DNA from: JBGMEA01 sp963674555
GTDB lineage: Bacteria; Bacillota; Clostridia; Eubacteriales; Anaerofustaceae
Direction: 5' to 3'
Assembly: GCA_963674555.1 (NCBI GenBank)
Contig: OY771429.1
Location: 1,798,001 to 1,862,000, forward strand
DNA length: 64,000 nt
Shown: positions 42,037 through 50,652 of the stretch, piece by piece
Layout: every line of letters starts with the position of its first letter
How positions within the stretch are numbered: the first letter of the stretch is position 1
Program-made: the position numbers and the translations under genes
Notes under the pieces: model-generated
Database searches by the model: none
Told to the model about the DNA's origin: nothing
What the model saw: only the letters and a program-made list of their open reading frames with translations

Positions 42037-42953
42037 ACAACGAAGAAACGCAAACAAAAACCTATTACGCATACATGTTACGCTGCGCGGACGATACGAT
42101 CTACAGCGGGTACTCCGTCGATCCGATAGCGCGTTTAAAATTACACAATCAAGGACGCGGCGCGAAATATACCAGAGCGCGGTTGCCTGTATCGCTTGCG
42201 TATGTCGAAGCATTTGACACGAAAAGCGAAGCGATGAAGCGCGAAGCGGCATTTAAAAAAATGACACGCGCCGAAAAACAGGATATCATCCTCGGTTTCC
42301 AAGGACCTTGCGGGACGGATATCACGCTTCGCAACGAAACGGAAGCGGACTATCAAATCGTTGAAGAACTAACGAGAGAAGCTTTTTGGAATAAATACAT
42401 TCCCGGATGCAATGAGCATTACTTAGCGCATATCATGCGCAATTCGGAATTATTCATACCCGAACTTGATTTTGTCGCTGAGATGAATGGGAAGATTGTC
42501 GGAAATATTATGTACATGCGCACATCGATCACAGACGGTGATCAGAAACATTACCCCGTGATCACGTTCGGACCGGTAAGCGTATTGCCTGAATATCAAA
42601 ATAAAGGCGTCGGGTCGAAATTGATCGAGCACACGCTTGATCTTGCAAGAGATATGGGCTATGGTGCGGTATTGATCTTAGGCGATCCCGAGTACTACAA
42701 GCGATTCGGTTTTGTGCCAGCCGAGCAATACTCCATCAGAAACAGCGAAGGATATTACGCCGCGGCACTGCTGGCATTGGAATTGCGTGAGGGCGCTTTG
42801 TCCGATAAAAAAGGACGTTTCATTGAAGGAGATATCTATGATATCGATGAAACTGAAGCCGAAGAATACGACAAACGATTCCCTCCGAAAGAAAAAGGAT
42901 ACTTGCCATCGCAAGATCGGTTCAACGAATTAGTTAAACAAAAACATGAATAA
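42033..42953 (+). CDS. Fusion of GIY-YIG nuclease and GNAT acetyltransferase
   Basis: A 306-residue two-domain protein. Residues ~10-90 are a UPF0213/YhbQ-type GIY-YIG domain: YYAYMLRC and YSGYSVDP replace the GIY and YIG strands, KYTRAR carries a conserved Arg, and Glu71 is the metal-binding candidate. Residues ~96-230 form a GNAT domain (ITLRNETEADYQIVEE, VSVLPEYQNKGVGSKLIEHTL, YYKRFGFVPA), with a ~70-residue extension. I know both parts only as separate proteins. The frame is continuous through the junction around residue 92. The ATG overlaps the previous stop. Confidence 0.87.
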   Translation: MNNEETQTKTYYAYMLRCADDTIYSGYSVDPIARLKLHNQGRGAKYTRARLPVSLAYVEAFDTKSEAMKREAAFKKMTRAEKQDIILGFQGPCGTDITLRNETEADYQIVEELTREAFWNKYIPGCNEHYLAHIMRNSELFIPELDFVAEMNGKIVGNIMYMRTSITDGDQKHYPVITFGPVSVLPEYQNKGVGSKLIEHTLDLARDMGYGAVLILGDPEYYKRFGFVPAEQYSIRNSEGYYAAALLALELREGALSDKKGRFIEGDIYDIDETEAEEYDKRFPPKEKGYLPSQDRFNELVKQKHE

Positions 42954-42982
42954 AAAATCGACAGGAAAGAATAATTGGTATC

Positions 42983-43828
42983 ATGATGATAGAGTTGGGA
43001 AAAGTACAAACTTTACAAGCAGTGCGTGAATCAGAGCACGGCATGTATTTAAACACCCCGGACGGCGAGCATTGGCAAGAAGTTCTGTTGCCCAAAAGCC
43101 AAGTACCTGAAGATCTTTCGATCGGAGATTCGATCGAAGTCTTTATATATAATGACGCAAAAGACAGAATGATCGCTACTGTCAACAGACCGAAACTGAT
43201 ACTCGGAGAGACAGCGGTCTTAAAGATCCTCGACATTACGGATATCGGGCTTTTTTTGGATTGGGGTTTGGAACGCGACCTGTTCATGCCTTTTAAAGAA
43301 CGCATCGGTTATCCGACGGAAGGGGACGAATGTTTGGTCGCGTTGTATATCGATAAAAGCGATCGACTATGCGCAACGATGAAAGTCTACGATTATTTAA
43401 GCACGGACGCGCCTTATAAAAAGAATGACTGGGTCAGCGGAACGTTGTACAGCGAACATCCTAATTTGGGCTTTTTCGTAGCGGTAGATAATCGTTATCA
43501 CGGATTGATACCGCATAAAGAAATGTATGGGAACTATCAGATCGGTGATATCGTAGAGACCCGTATTCAACAGGTACGCGATGACGGAAAGCTCGAACTG
43601 AGTTTGAGAAGACCCGCATACGCTGAGATCGAAGGAGACGCAAAGAAGATACTCGATCTGCTACAAGTAAACGACGGTGTATTGCCGATGAACGATAAGA
43701 CCGATCCCGAGACGATCAAGTCCGAACTTTCTATGAGTAAGAAAGCTTTTAAGCGTGCTATTGGCAGATTGCTGAAAGAGGGCGCGATCGAGATCACGGA
43801 TGACGGGATCTGCATGACATGGGAATAG
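42983..43828 (+). CDS. cvfB: CvfB-type S1-domain RNA-binding regulator
   Basis: A 281-residue protein with serial S1-like OB domains (IELGKVQTLQAVRES; ETAVLKILDITDIGLFLDWGLERDLFMP; DWVSGTLYSEHPNLGFFVAVDNRYHGLIP) and a C-terminal winged helix (SMSKKAFKRAIGRLLKEGAIEI). This is the CvfB/YitL layout, known for RNA binding and virulence regulation in Staphylococcus. Its role in this organism is presumably post-transcriptional. The start has only a weak AGGAAAG site. The 3' end is followed within two bases by an acetyltransferase start. Confidence 0.9.
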   Translation: MMIELGKVQTLQAVRESEHGMYLNTPDGEHWQEVLLPKSQVPEDLSIGDSIEVFIYNDAKDRMIATVNRPKLILGETAVLKILDITDIGLFLDWGLERDLFMPFKERIGYPTEGDECLVALYIDKSDRLCATMKVYDYLSTDAPYKKNDWVSGTLYSEHPNLGFFVAVDNRYHGLIPHKEMYGNYQIGDIVETRIQQVRDDGKLELSLRRPAYAEIEGDAKKILDLLQVNDGVLPMNDKTDPETIKSELSMSKKAFKRAIGRLLKEGAIEITDDGICMTWE

Positions 43829-43830
43829 AG

Positions 43831-44265
43831 ATGTACGAGATAATCGAAAGCAACGATTATGTAAGCTTAAGCGCTTTCTTTTATGAGAACGGTTTGGAGG
43901 TAAAACCGAAGATCGAAAAGCCCGAACGCGTAGTGAAATTTTGGGAATGCACAGACGCGGACGGCAACCTTGTAGCGGGCGGCGCATTGGAAAAGCGTGA
44001 TGGGAAATTCGTTGTGGCGGATATCGCTGTCGATGAACATCACAGAGGTAACGGAATTGGACTGCGACTTATGCGGATCATGGATGACGAAGTTCAGAAA
44101 CAAGGTGGACGCGAAGCGTGGCTTGCGGCAAAGGTACCGGATTTTTATATGAAACTCGGATGGGACAGTGTACCCAGAGAAGACGCGCCGAAGATATCGG
44201 ATTGTCTTCGATGTCCGCAGTTCGGAAATGAATGCACACCGCAGATCATGGTGAAATACTATTAA
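43831..44265 (+). CDS. GNAT-family N-acetyltransferase
   Basis: A 144-residue acetyltransferase with IAVDEHHRGNGIGLRLMRIMDDEV, the acetyl-CoA loop and following helix, and the C-terminal AKVPDFYMKLGWDSVP. Three Cys in DCLRCPQFGNEC near the end are unusual and might bind metal. I chose the ATG at 43831, behind GGGA overlapping the cvfB stop; an ATG at 43819 inside cvfB is the alternative. Substrate unknown. Part of the nine-gene run. Confidence 0.82.
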   Translation: MYEIIESNDYVSLSAFFYENGLEVKPKIEKPERVVKFWECTDADGNLVAGGALEKRDGKFVVADIAVDEHHRGNGIGLRLMRIMDDEVQKQGGREAWLAAKVPDFYMKLGWDSVPREDAPKISDCLRCPQFGNECTPQIMVKYY

Positions 44266-44287
44266 AACCAACAGGAAAGGACTAATC

Positions 44288-45145
44288 ATGGAATTTGAAA
44301 AATATCGATTCGCAGGAAATAAAATATTTGATATCCATGCTTTCGATACATCGGATACAGGATCGTTCAATAGTAAACAAGAAGCAAAGGCAGAGACTAA
44401 GAAAGATAAACGTCTGATGGAAGCCTATCAAGAGAAGCTTTACGCGGAAGGCAAGGAAGGTGTCCTGATCATCTTTCAAGCGATGGATGCCGCGGGTAAG
44501 GACGGCGCGATCAAACAAGTTTTTTCGGGTTTGAATCCGCAGGGCGTGGATGTGTCCAATTTTAAGGTACCTTCAGCGGAAGAATCTTCGCATGATTATC
44601 TGTGGCGCGTGATGGAAAAACTGCCGCCGAGAGGACGCATCGGCATCTTCAATCGTTCGCATTACGAATCCGTATTGGTCGAAAAAGTACATAAACTTTA
44701 TATAGAACAAGAATTGCCGAAAAGAAGCGGCGGGGACATCATCGGCAGGCGTTACAAACAGATCAGAGATTTTGAATCGTATTTATGGGAAAACGGCATC
44801 ACGGTCATAAAGTTTTTCTTAAACATATCCAAAAAAGAGCAAAAGAAACAATTATTGGAACGCATCGATGACGAATCAAAACATTGGAAATTCTCGCACA
44901 GCGACATTGTAGAGCGTGAATATTGGGACGATTATCAAGACGCGTATGAAATGGCGATCAATGCGACTTCCACACAAAATTGTCCGTGGTATGTGATACC
45001 CTCGGATAAAAAGTGGTACGCGCGGTATCTGGTCTCAAAGATCGTACTGGAACACTTCAAAGCGATCGATCCGCATATCCCAAAATTGCCCGATGAGGCG
45101 GAGAAAGAATTAGTAAAATGGCGCGAGATATTATTGGAGCAATAA
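44288..45145 (+). CDS. ppk2: Polyphosphate kinase 2 (PPK2 family)
   Basis: A 285-residue P-loop kinase. The Walker A motif is FQAMDAAGKDGAIK (residues 64-77), the following FSGLNPQGVDVSNFKVP and GIFNRSHYESVLVEKVH carry the Walker B and lid-type residues, and KWKFSHSDIVER-type residues lie in DDESKHWKFSHSDIVE. PPK2 enzymes transfer phosphate between polyphosphate and nucleoside mono- or diphosphates. Single-domain proteins of this size mostly phosphorylate AMP or ADP/GDP. AGGAAAGG precedes the start. No ppx or ppk1 is nearby. Confidence 0.92.
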   Translation: MEFEKYRFAGNKIFDIHAFDTSDTGSFNSKQEAKAETKKDKRLMEAYQEKLYAEGKEGVLIIFQAMDAAGKDGAIKQVFSGLNPQGVDVSNFKVPSAEESSHDYLWRVMEKLPPRGRIGIFNRSHYESVLVEKVHKLYIEQELPKRSGGDIIGRRYKQIRDFESYLWENGITVIKFFLNISKKEQKKQLLERIDDESKHWKFSHSDIVEREYWDDYQDAYEMAINATSTQNCPWYVIPSDKKWYARYLVSKIVLEHFKAIDPHIPKLPDEAEKELVKWREILLEQ

Positions 45146-45160
45146 GAAAGCGAGCAGAAA

Positions 45161-45490
45161 ATGATCATTGATTTAAACACTTGGGAAGAACAAGTTATTC
45201 CCAATTTCAGAGGCGGAGAAAAAGAGATCACGGTCCGTATGTTTCAAGACGATTTAAATAAGATCGCTCACGGCACATTAAAACCGGGCGCGACGGTAGG
45301 ACTGCATTCGCATGAAACAAGCAGTGAGATCATTTATATCCTGCAAGGTACGGGCAAGGCGCTTTACGACGGTGCGTATTTTCCTGTTTCCGCAGGGGTT
45401 TGCCATTATTGTCCGAAAGGACACGAACACAGTTTGATCAATGACAGCGAAGAGGACTTAATATTTATCGCTGTCGTTCCCGAACAATAA
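45161..45490 (+). CDS. Small cupin-domain protein
   Basis: A 109-residue single cupin. HGTLKPGATVGLHSHETSSEIIYILQGTG carries the GX5HXHX-E metal motif (His in LHSH, later Glu), and CHYCPKGHEHSLIN the second motif with His. It should bind one divalent metal and a small ligand; the reaction is unknown. It sits 15 bases after the PPK2 gene and 32 before the FmdE-like gene. Confidence 0.87.
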   Translation: MIIDLNTWEEQVIPNFRGGEKEITVRMFQDDLNKIAHGTLKPGATVGLHSHETSSEIIYILQGTGKALYDGAYFPVSAGVCHYCPKGHEHSLINDSEEDLIFIAVVPEQ

Positions 45491-45522
45491 TAAATCATTT
45501 TAAGAGTAAAGGAGATTTTAAG

Positions 45523-45921
45523 ATGACAAAAAGTAAAACTTGGGAAGAATGCGCGGAATTTCACGGACATGAATGCGGAGGGTTGGCGCTTGGCTATCAA
45601 TTGACCCGTTACGCGATCGAGCTATTGGACATCATGTTTGACGAAGACGAGAAGGTCGTTTGTATCGCTGAATGCGTTGGTTGTCCTTTGGACGGCATCC
45701 ATATCATGTTGCGATGCGACGAGGGCAAGAACGAATTACAGACCAGAAAAGCGGAAATCCATGCTTTCAATTTTTTCAACCTGAAAACCGGAGAGAGCGT
45801 TCGTTTAACGCAGAAAGAATATCCGAAGATGGAACGACATGAAATGAAAGACTTTATCCTTAAAAGTGATTTCCGTCAATTATTCAATCGTGGGGAGACA
45901 TTGTTTGCACTTGAGGCGTGA
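45523..45921 (+). CDS. FmdE-like protein
   Basis: A 132-residue protein with the FmdE domain start FHGHECGGLALGYQLTRYAIELL and VVCIAECVGCPLDGIHIMLRC, where the Cys and His residues resemble the metal site of FmdE (formylmethanofuran dehydrogenase subunit E). In non-methanogens such proteins occur with molybdenum or formate-type enzymes, with no proven role. It has no second zinc-ribbon part. AAAGGAG precedes the start. In this window it is the only gene with a clear methanogenesis-type C1 relative apart from the URO-D group. Confidence 0.85.
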   Translation: MTKSKTWEECAEFHGHECGGLALGYQLTRYAIELLDIMFDEDEKVVCIAECVGCPLDGIHIMLRCDEGKNELQTRKAEIHAFNFFNLKTGESVRLTQKEYPKMERHEMKDFILKSDFRQLFNRGETLFALEA

Positions 45922-45958
45922 TCGGTATTATAATAATAGGTAGGGGGAGGGATATAAA

Positions 45959-46261
45959 ATGAGAGATCAAATACTGCTGATCGTTTTGCTGTTTGGCATA
46001 TTGACGGCATTATTCGTCATGATCTATCTTCGACGTTTCGGACAGACGAATCGTGTTCGCGCTGTCGTTCTGGATAAAGAGACATATACGGGCGGAGAAG
46101 TTTCGGATCAAGCAACGTATATCGTGAAGTTTCAAACCAATGATCAAGTTCTGAATTTGTCGGTCGATCCTTTCCTTTACGAAGGGTTACGCATAGGCGA
46201 CAGAGGGATATTATATTACCGCGGCAACACAGCGTTGCGGTTTATTCGGGCGAGGGAATAG
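45959..46261 (+). CDS. DUF2500-like small membrane-anchored protein (copy 1)
   Basis: A 100-residue protein with one N-terminal helix (residues ~5-24), then a basic stretch RRFGQTNRVRAVVLDKETY and a beta domain ending GDRGILYYRGNTALRFIRARE. It resembles the DUF2500 family: membrane anchor plus small cytoplasmic or periplasmic beta domain. It is followed nine bases later by a paralogue. Function unknown. Start behind AGGGGGAGG. Confidence 0.72.
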   Translation: MRDQILLIVLLFGILTALFVMIYLRRFGQTNRVRAVVLDKETYTGGEVSDQATYIVKFQTNDQVLNLSVDPFLYEGLRIGDRGILYYRGNTALRFIRARE

Positions 46262-46270
46262 GGGGATGAA

Positions 46271-46591
46271 ATGAACGCTACCTTATCATTTCTTTTGATA
46301 TTTGTACCGCTGTTTACTCTTTTTGGCGTGATCTTATTTCGACGTTTCGGTAAGCCGAAGCGTATTCGCGCTGTTGTTCTGGACAAAGAGACGTACGTGG
46401 ACAGCAGGTATCGTGTGCGCGACGGGCATGTTTTGGAGCGGGTGGAGTATGTCGTGAAGTTTGAGACCGACATAGGCGTTATGGATTTATCCGTAAGCCC
46501 GCTGACATATGACAATGTTCGCAAGGGACAAAAGGGGATGTTGTATTATCGTGGCGGCACAGCGCTAAGGTTTATTAAGGCGAAGAAGTGA
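46271..46591 (+). CDS. DUF2500-like small membrane-anchored protein (copy 2)
   Basis: A 106-residue paralogue of the preceding gene: same LRRFG/FRRFG, IRAVVLDKETYVDSRYRVRDG and KGMLYYRGGTALRFIKAKK at corresponding positions, with a few extra residues in the middle. Tandem duplication is the obvious origin. It is the last gene of the run before composition drops to the AT-rich Hachiman pair. Confidence 0.72.
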   Translation: MNATLSFLLIFVPLFTLFGVILFRRFGKPKRIRAVVLDKETYVDSRYRVRDGHVLERVEYVVKFETDIGVMDLSVSPLTYDNVRKGQKGMLYYRGGTALRFIKAKK

Positions 46592-46642
46592 ATTAAATAT
46601 AATATAAATTTTAAATTTTGTTAAAATATTTTTTTTGTAACA

Positions 46643-46648
46643 TATAAT
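46643..46648 (+). promoter_or_regulatory. Possible -10 of the hamAB promoter
   Basis: TATAAT 13 bases before the ATG of hamA. A candidate -35 TTGTTA at 46618-46623 gives a 19-base spacer, rather long, so this promoter is weak or the true -35 differs. Confidence 0.35.
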
Positions 46649-46661
46649 ATTGGGGATTGGT

Positions 46662-47564
46662 ATGAGAGATTCTTTGAAGGAATTTATAAAAGATGCAATA
46701 ACATTTGAGTTTAATTTGCCTAATACTGAACGTGAAATAATAAGATCACCTTACTCAAAAAAGAATGATGCTTGTTTTGATAAGAAGGATGATGATTCTA
46801 TTGCAAGTGTGATTTATAACAGTATTGTTGAATACGCAATCGGAGAATATGATATCAATTACGATAATCTTGATTCTGAGTTCCTTCGATCGTTGTTTAA
46901 CTTTAAATTTTGCGAAGACGATAGTGATGATGTGAAGCTTAAATATGGATTTTATGGTGAGGTACTATTATACACATTGCTTTTATGTAAATTTAAAGCA
47001 GATGTACTAATATCTAGGGGTTATTTATACAACCCTTTAGAGAATAGTGAGACGAAAGGTTATGATGCTTTTCATTTGATCCAAAGGAATGGGGGAGTTG
47101 AATTCTGGTTTGGAGAAGCAAAGTTTTATCAACGATATACAGATGCAATTCGTAGTGTTATTTCAAATCTGAAAAAAGCCTTATCAGATGAGTACTTTAA
47201 TAAAAATTTGCTTGCAATAGTAAGAGAAAAAGATCATTTAGCAGCTGATGAGAATTTAATCCGTCCTTTGGCAGAACAATGGAAGAGAAATCCACAAATT
47301 ATACTCAGTGAAGAACTAAACAAAAATGGGATGAGTTTAATTTATCCTGTGCTTATAGTGTTTCAAAAATCAAAAAGAAAATCATACGATGAAAATATTA
47401 GAGATTGTATAAAATACATTCAAAAGCTTTATGACGCTGGTGACCTTACAATAACCACGTCTTTTTCAATTAGAATGTTTTTTATATTTCTACCCGTTGA
47501 TGATTCAAAGAAAATCAAGGAGAGTGTTTTAGATTGGATAAGTTTGAAAAAGCCACTTCTTTAG
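46662..47564 (+). CDS. hamA: HamA-like nuclease subunit of a Hachiman defence system (DUF1837)
   Basis: A 300-residue protein with a C-terminal DUF1837/HamA domain. A PD-(D/E)XK-like active site can be placed: Glu100 in FYGE, Asp135 in KGYDAFH, then Glu152-Ala-Lys154 in WFGEAKFY. In Hachiman, HamA degrades DNA once freed from the HamB helicase that senses damaged or phage DNA. The ATG at 46662 follows GGGGATT. Its 3' end overlaps the helicase gene by 31 bases, typical of this operon. Codon use is far more AT-rich than the flanks. Host versus phage action is inferred from the family. Confidence 0.87.
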   Translation: MRDSLKEFIKDAITFEFNLPNTEREIIRSPYSKKNDACFDKKDDDSIASVIYNSIVEYAIGEYDINYDNLDSEFLRSLFNFKFCEDDSDDVKLKYGFYGEVLLYTLLLCKFKADVLISRGYLYNPLENSETKGYDAFHLIQRNGGVEFWFGEAKFYQRYTDAIRSVISNLKKALSDEYFNKNLLAIVREKDHLAADENLIRPLAEQWKRNPQIILSEELNKNGMSLIYPVLIVFQKSKRKSYDENIRDCIKYIQKLYDAGDLTITTSFSIRMFFIFLPVDDSKKIKESVLDWISLKKPLL

Positions 47565-49852
47565 TAAGAAAATATTATGAATATGAAGATAGTAAAAATA
47601 TATCTGATTTAATAACAGAAGTTTGTGCATATTTTGATTTGGTTAAAGATGATGATCTAACGCAAGGGCAAATTAAGTTTTTACTTTCATATGCAAATAT
47701 AGTAGGTATTCCACAGTACATGGATATGTTATTTGAGAATTTTCAAAATAGTGAGTTTATATTACATGATTTGGATTTGATGTCTCTGGGTGCTTTGCTT
47801 CACGAAAAATCTTTGCATGTGAGCGAAACTAAAAAACTTCATCGCTATCAAAAAGAAGTTTTGGATAATTTCAAACGAAAAACTTCGAATCGTTTTGTAT
47901 TATCTGCTCCCACTTCATTTGGAAAAACTCATTTGGTATATGAAATCATTAAGAAGATGGGCTATTCGAATATTGTTTTAATATTTCCTACTATCTCATT
48001 GCTTTCTGAGAATTTTGATAGGCTGGTATCTAAAGATGTCGATAATTTCTTTGATCTATATGAATTTCACACACTGAGCGATGATGATAAAATAGGTGTA
48101 AAAAATATTTGGTTATTTACACCTGAAAGATTTTTATCATATATCGATAAAAATAGTAGTAGAAATTTTGATTTTATTTTTATTGATGAAATATATAAGA
48201 TTGATAATGAATATTTAATTGATAATGAGACTACTGGAGAGAATGAAAGAGATATTGCTTACAGGATAGCTTTGGAATTTGCTTGTAGAAAATCAAATGA
48301 TATTCTCTTAGCAGGCCCCTATATGGAAATAGCAATTAATCCTAATTTTAATCAAATAGCTGAAAAAATGTATTCATCCAAACATAAATCTTTTGAAAAT
48401 TTTACCATTGATAGGAATTTCAATGTTTTAGATTATAATCAATATGAAATTGTAAATAAAGCAGTATTGGTAATAAAGAGTAAAAAAGAGTATTTGTTTG
48501 ATGGGATGACTATTCCGTGCGGGCAGATCGGCGTTTATCAAAAAGTTTTTAATACAGTGAACACTTTGGTATCTCATGGCGAAAATACTATTATATATAA
48601 TAATTTTAAAGCTCGAACTGAAACATATGCAAGTGAATTATTAAAGATACTCAAAGATCAATCATTTAGACAACCGAGTGTTAATAGTATTTTGGATAGT
48701 TTTATTTCGCATTTAGAACGTAACTTTGGCTATGAATGGATTCTTGTTAAAGCTCTAAAAAAAGGCATTGCAATCCACCATGGTCTAATCCCAAAATATA
48801 TACAGAAAGAGATTATCAAGCAGTTTAATGAAGGGGCATTGCCAGTTCTCATTTCTACGACAACAATAACTGAAGGAGTGAATACTTCTGCTAAAAATAT
48901 TATTATTACATCGAATAAAAAAGGGAATAAACCATTAAAACATTTTGATGCAAAAAATATTGCAGGAAGAGCAGGTCGCTTTTTGCAACATTATGTTGGT
49001 CGTATTATCATAATTGACAAGGATTTTAAAGAAACATTGGATGGCCAGGAAGATATTTTATCACATAAGAATTTTGATTTTGAAAGTCCGAAAAATGATA
49101 TCGATTATCCGATTACTGATGAAAAGTATTTGTCAAAGGATGACATTAAAGAAAAAGAAGAGCTCAATAGTAAAATTGGAGAATGCGGTATAACACAAGA
49201 GATTATTGATCAATTCAAGGTTATTAGTCCAAGAGATAAATTATTTGTATATGACAGAATTTCGTCTATGACTAATCACGAACACGCCGATATCAACCAA
49301 TTAGTAAATAAGTTACATCGCCAAAAAATGATGATTGATTGGGATGGATTTCAGCTTATTATTGATATATTGAAACCAATTATTAAGAATCAGAAACTTT
49401 CAAGTATGATTGAATATAAATGTAAAAATGATAGTCCATATTCAATAATCACTGCAAAATTGCATTACTATCTGAAAAATGGTTTTTCAGGTTTGTTGGA
49501 GTATACTTTAAATACAAAAAAAAGAGATGCTGCTATACGTGACACTGCAGATTTAATATACAATATATTTAAATATCAACTTGTTAAATATCTTGGTGTC
49601 TTCGATATATTATATAGATTTTATAAATCGAAGATTAATGAAAGTGAATTTGAAGAAGAAGTATGCATAACAACATTGCTAAAAAAACTGGAGTATAATG
49701 CATTTAGTGAAAATGGTAGAGTGCTGAATGACTTTGGAGTTCCTTTCAGATTAGTTGAGTACTACGATAAGGAAATTGGTAGTGTCTCTAAAAAAAAATT
49801 TGATACATATGAAGCCTATATCGATAGTGAAATACAACATTTGCTAAAATAG
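47534..49852 (+). CDS. hamB: HamB-like helicase subunit of a Hachiman defence system
   Basis: A 772-residue superfamily 2 helicase. The Walker A motif SAPTSFGKTH is at 124-133, the Walker B/DExH-type motif is FIFIDEIYKI (DEIY at 218-221), and the C-terminal RecA part has GIAIHHGLIPK, STTTITEGVNTSAKNII and KNIAGRAGRF, a Q-R-rich motif VI. About 100 N-terminal residues precede the helicase. HamB loads on DNA and controls HamA. The start is the TTG at 47534, with AAGGAGA ten bases before it, inside hamA. After the stop the composition returns to the core within 40 bases. Confidence 0.87.
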   Translation: MDKFEKATSLVRKYYEYEDSKNISDLITEVCAYFDLVKDDDLTQGQIKFLLSYANIVGIPQYMDMLFENFQNSEFILHDLDLMSLGALLHEKSLHVSETKKLHRYQKEVLDNFKRKTSNRFVLSAPTSFGKTHLVYEIIKKMGYSNIVLIFPTISLLSENFDRLVSKDVDNFFDLYEFHTLSDDDKIGVKNIWLFTPERFLSYIDKNSSRNFDFIFIDEIYKIDNEYLIDNETTGENERDIAYRIALEFACRKSNDILLAGPYMEIAINPNFNQIAEKMYSSKHKSFENFTIDRNFNVLDYNQYEIVNKAVLVIKSKKEYLFDGMTIPCGQIGVYQKVFNTVNTLVSHGENTIIYNNFKARTETYASELLKILKDQSFRQPSVNSILDSFISHLERNFGYEWILVKALKKGIAIHHGLIPKYIQKEIIKQFNEGALPVLISTTTITEGVNTSAKNIIITSNKKGNKPLKHFDAKNIAGRAGRFLQHYVGRIIIIDKDFKETLDGQEDILSHKNFDFESPKNDIDYPITDEKYLSKDDIKEKEELNSKIGECGITQEIIDQFKVISPRDKLFVYDRISSMTNHEHADINQLVNKLHRQKMMIDWDGFQLIIDILKPIIKNQKLSSMIEYKCKNDSPYSIITAKLHYYLKNGFSGLLEYTLNTKKRDAAIRDTADLIYNIFKYQLVKYLGVFDILYRFYKSKINESEFEEEVCITTLLKKLEYNAFSENGRVLNDFGVPFRLVEYYDKEIGSVSKKKFDTYEAYIDSEIQHLLK

Positions 49853-49890
49853 TATATCTTTGCTTTGATTAAAAAACAGGAGGTACCCTT

Positions 49891-50589
49891 ATGTCAAACT
49901 ACACAACCGTAAAGATCATGGACAACTTTTACAGCATTGAACTGAACCGCATGGTGCGCAGCTTTTTATTCATAGGCGAAGAAGACGCGCTGCTTGTCGA
50001 TACCTGCACAGGCGAAGGCGACATCATGGCAGAGATCAAAAAACTTACCGACCTGCCCGTCAGCGTCATATTTACCCATTCGGACGGCGACCACGTCGGC
50101 GCGGCGAAATACTTTGACGATTGCTTTATGCACCCGTGTGAATTCGACTACTATAAAAGTAAGACGGAAGACCCCGTTGAAATGATCCCGATCTGGGAAG
50201 GCGACGGACTCGATATCGGAACGTTCCGTTTCGAAGTCATCTTGATCCCCGGGCATACCCCCGGCAGTATCGCACTGCTCGAACCCGATAAAAACTTCCT
50301 TATCGGCGGAGACAGCATTCAAACGGGTGGCTCGATCTTTATGTTCGGCCCAGGTCGCAACTTTGAAGCGTTCCGCGCAAGTATGGAAAAACTTGAAGAG
50401 TACATCGATGAATTTGATACCGTGTACTCTTCACATAACGATCTTACAGTAACGCCTGAAACGATAAGCAAACTCTACAACGGCGCGACCGTCATGCTTA
50501 CCGACAAACCCGAAGGCACACAAGTGGAAGCTCATGGACAAACCTTTAACCAATACGAGATCGATGGTATATCGTTCTTTGCTCCTTGA
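49891..50589 (+). CDS. MBL-fold metallo-hydrolase
   Basis: A 232-residue metallo-beta-lactamase-fold protein. The metal motif is FTHSDGDHVG: His63, Asp65, Asp67 and His68, with Asp at the place of the second His of HxHxDH. Further ligands are His in IPGHTPGS and Asp in IGGDSI, and the final His in YSSHND. It could be a glyoxalase II-like or other small hydrolase. AGGAGGT precedes the start. Its codons end in C/G more than in neighbours (for example GGC, CCC, GAC), which suggests a different history or high expression. Confidence 0.88.
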   Translation: MSNYTTVKIMDNFYSIELNRMVRSFLFIGEEDALLVDTCTGEGDIMAEIKKLTDLPVSVIFTHSDGDHVGAAKYFDDCFMHPCEFDYYKSKTEDPVEMIPIWEGDGLDIGTFRFEVILIPGHTPGSIALLEPDKNFLIGGDSIQTGGSIFMFGPGRNFEAFRASMEKLEEYIDEFDTVYSSHNDLTVTPETISKLYNGATVMLTDKPEGTQVEAHGQTFNQYEIDGISFFAP

Positions 50590-50602
50590 TCTTAAAATAA
50601 AA

Positions 50603-50631
50603 AAAAGAGACCGCGTCTGCGGTCTTTTTTT
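50603..50631. terminator. Bidirectional intrinsic terminator
   Basis: GACCGC (50609-50614) pairs with GCGGTC (50619-50624) around a 4-base loop, flanked by A6 on the left and T7 on the right. It lies between the convergent MBL and LysE genes. Confidence 0.88.
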
Positions 50632-50652
50632 GATGTTGTGATTTTTTATTTA

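Noticed and set aside
43867..44370. Minus-strand open frame of 167 codons
   Set aside because: It lies antisense to the GNAT gene and the PPK2 start; no family features.
41281..46591. Nine-gene run as one dedicated pathway
   Set aside because: The genes are co-directional and tightly spaced, but their products (peptidase, fusion, CvfB, PPK2, cupin, FmdE-like, DUF2500-like) do not form a known pathway; shared transcription alone does not prove one.
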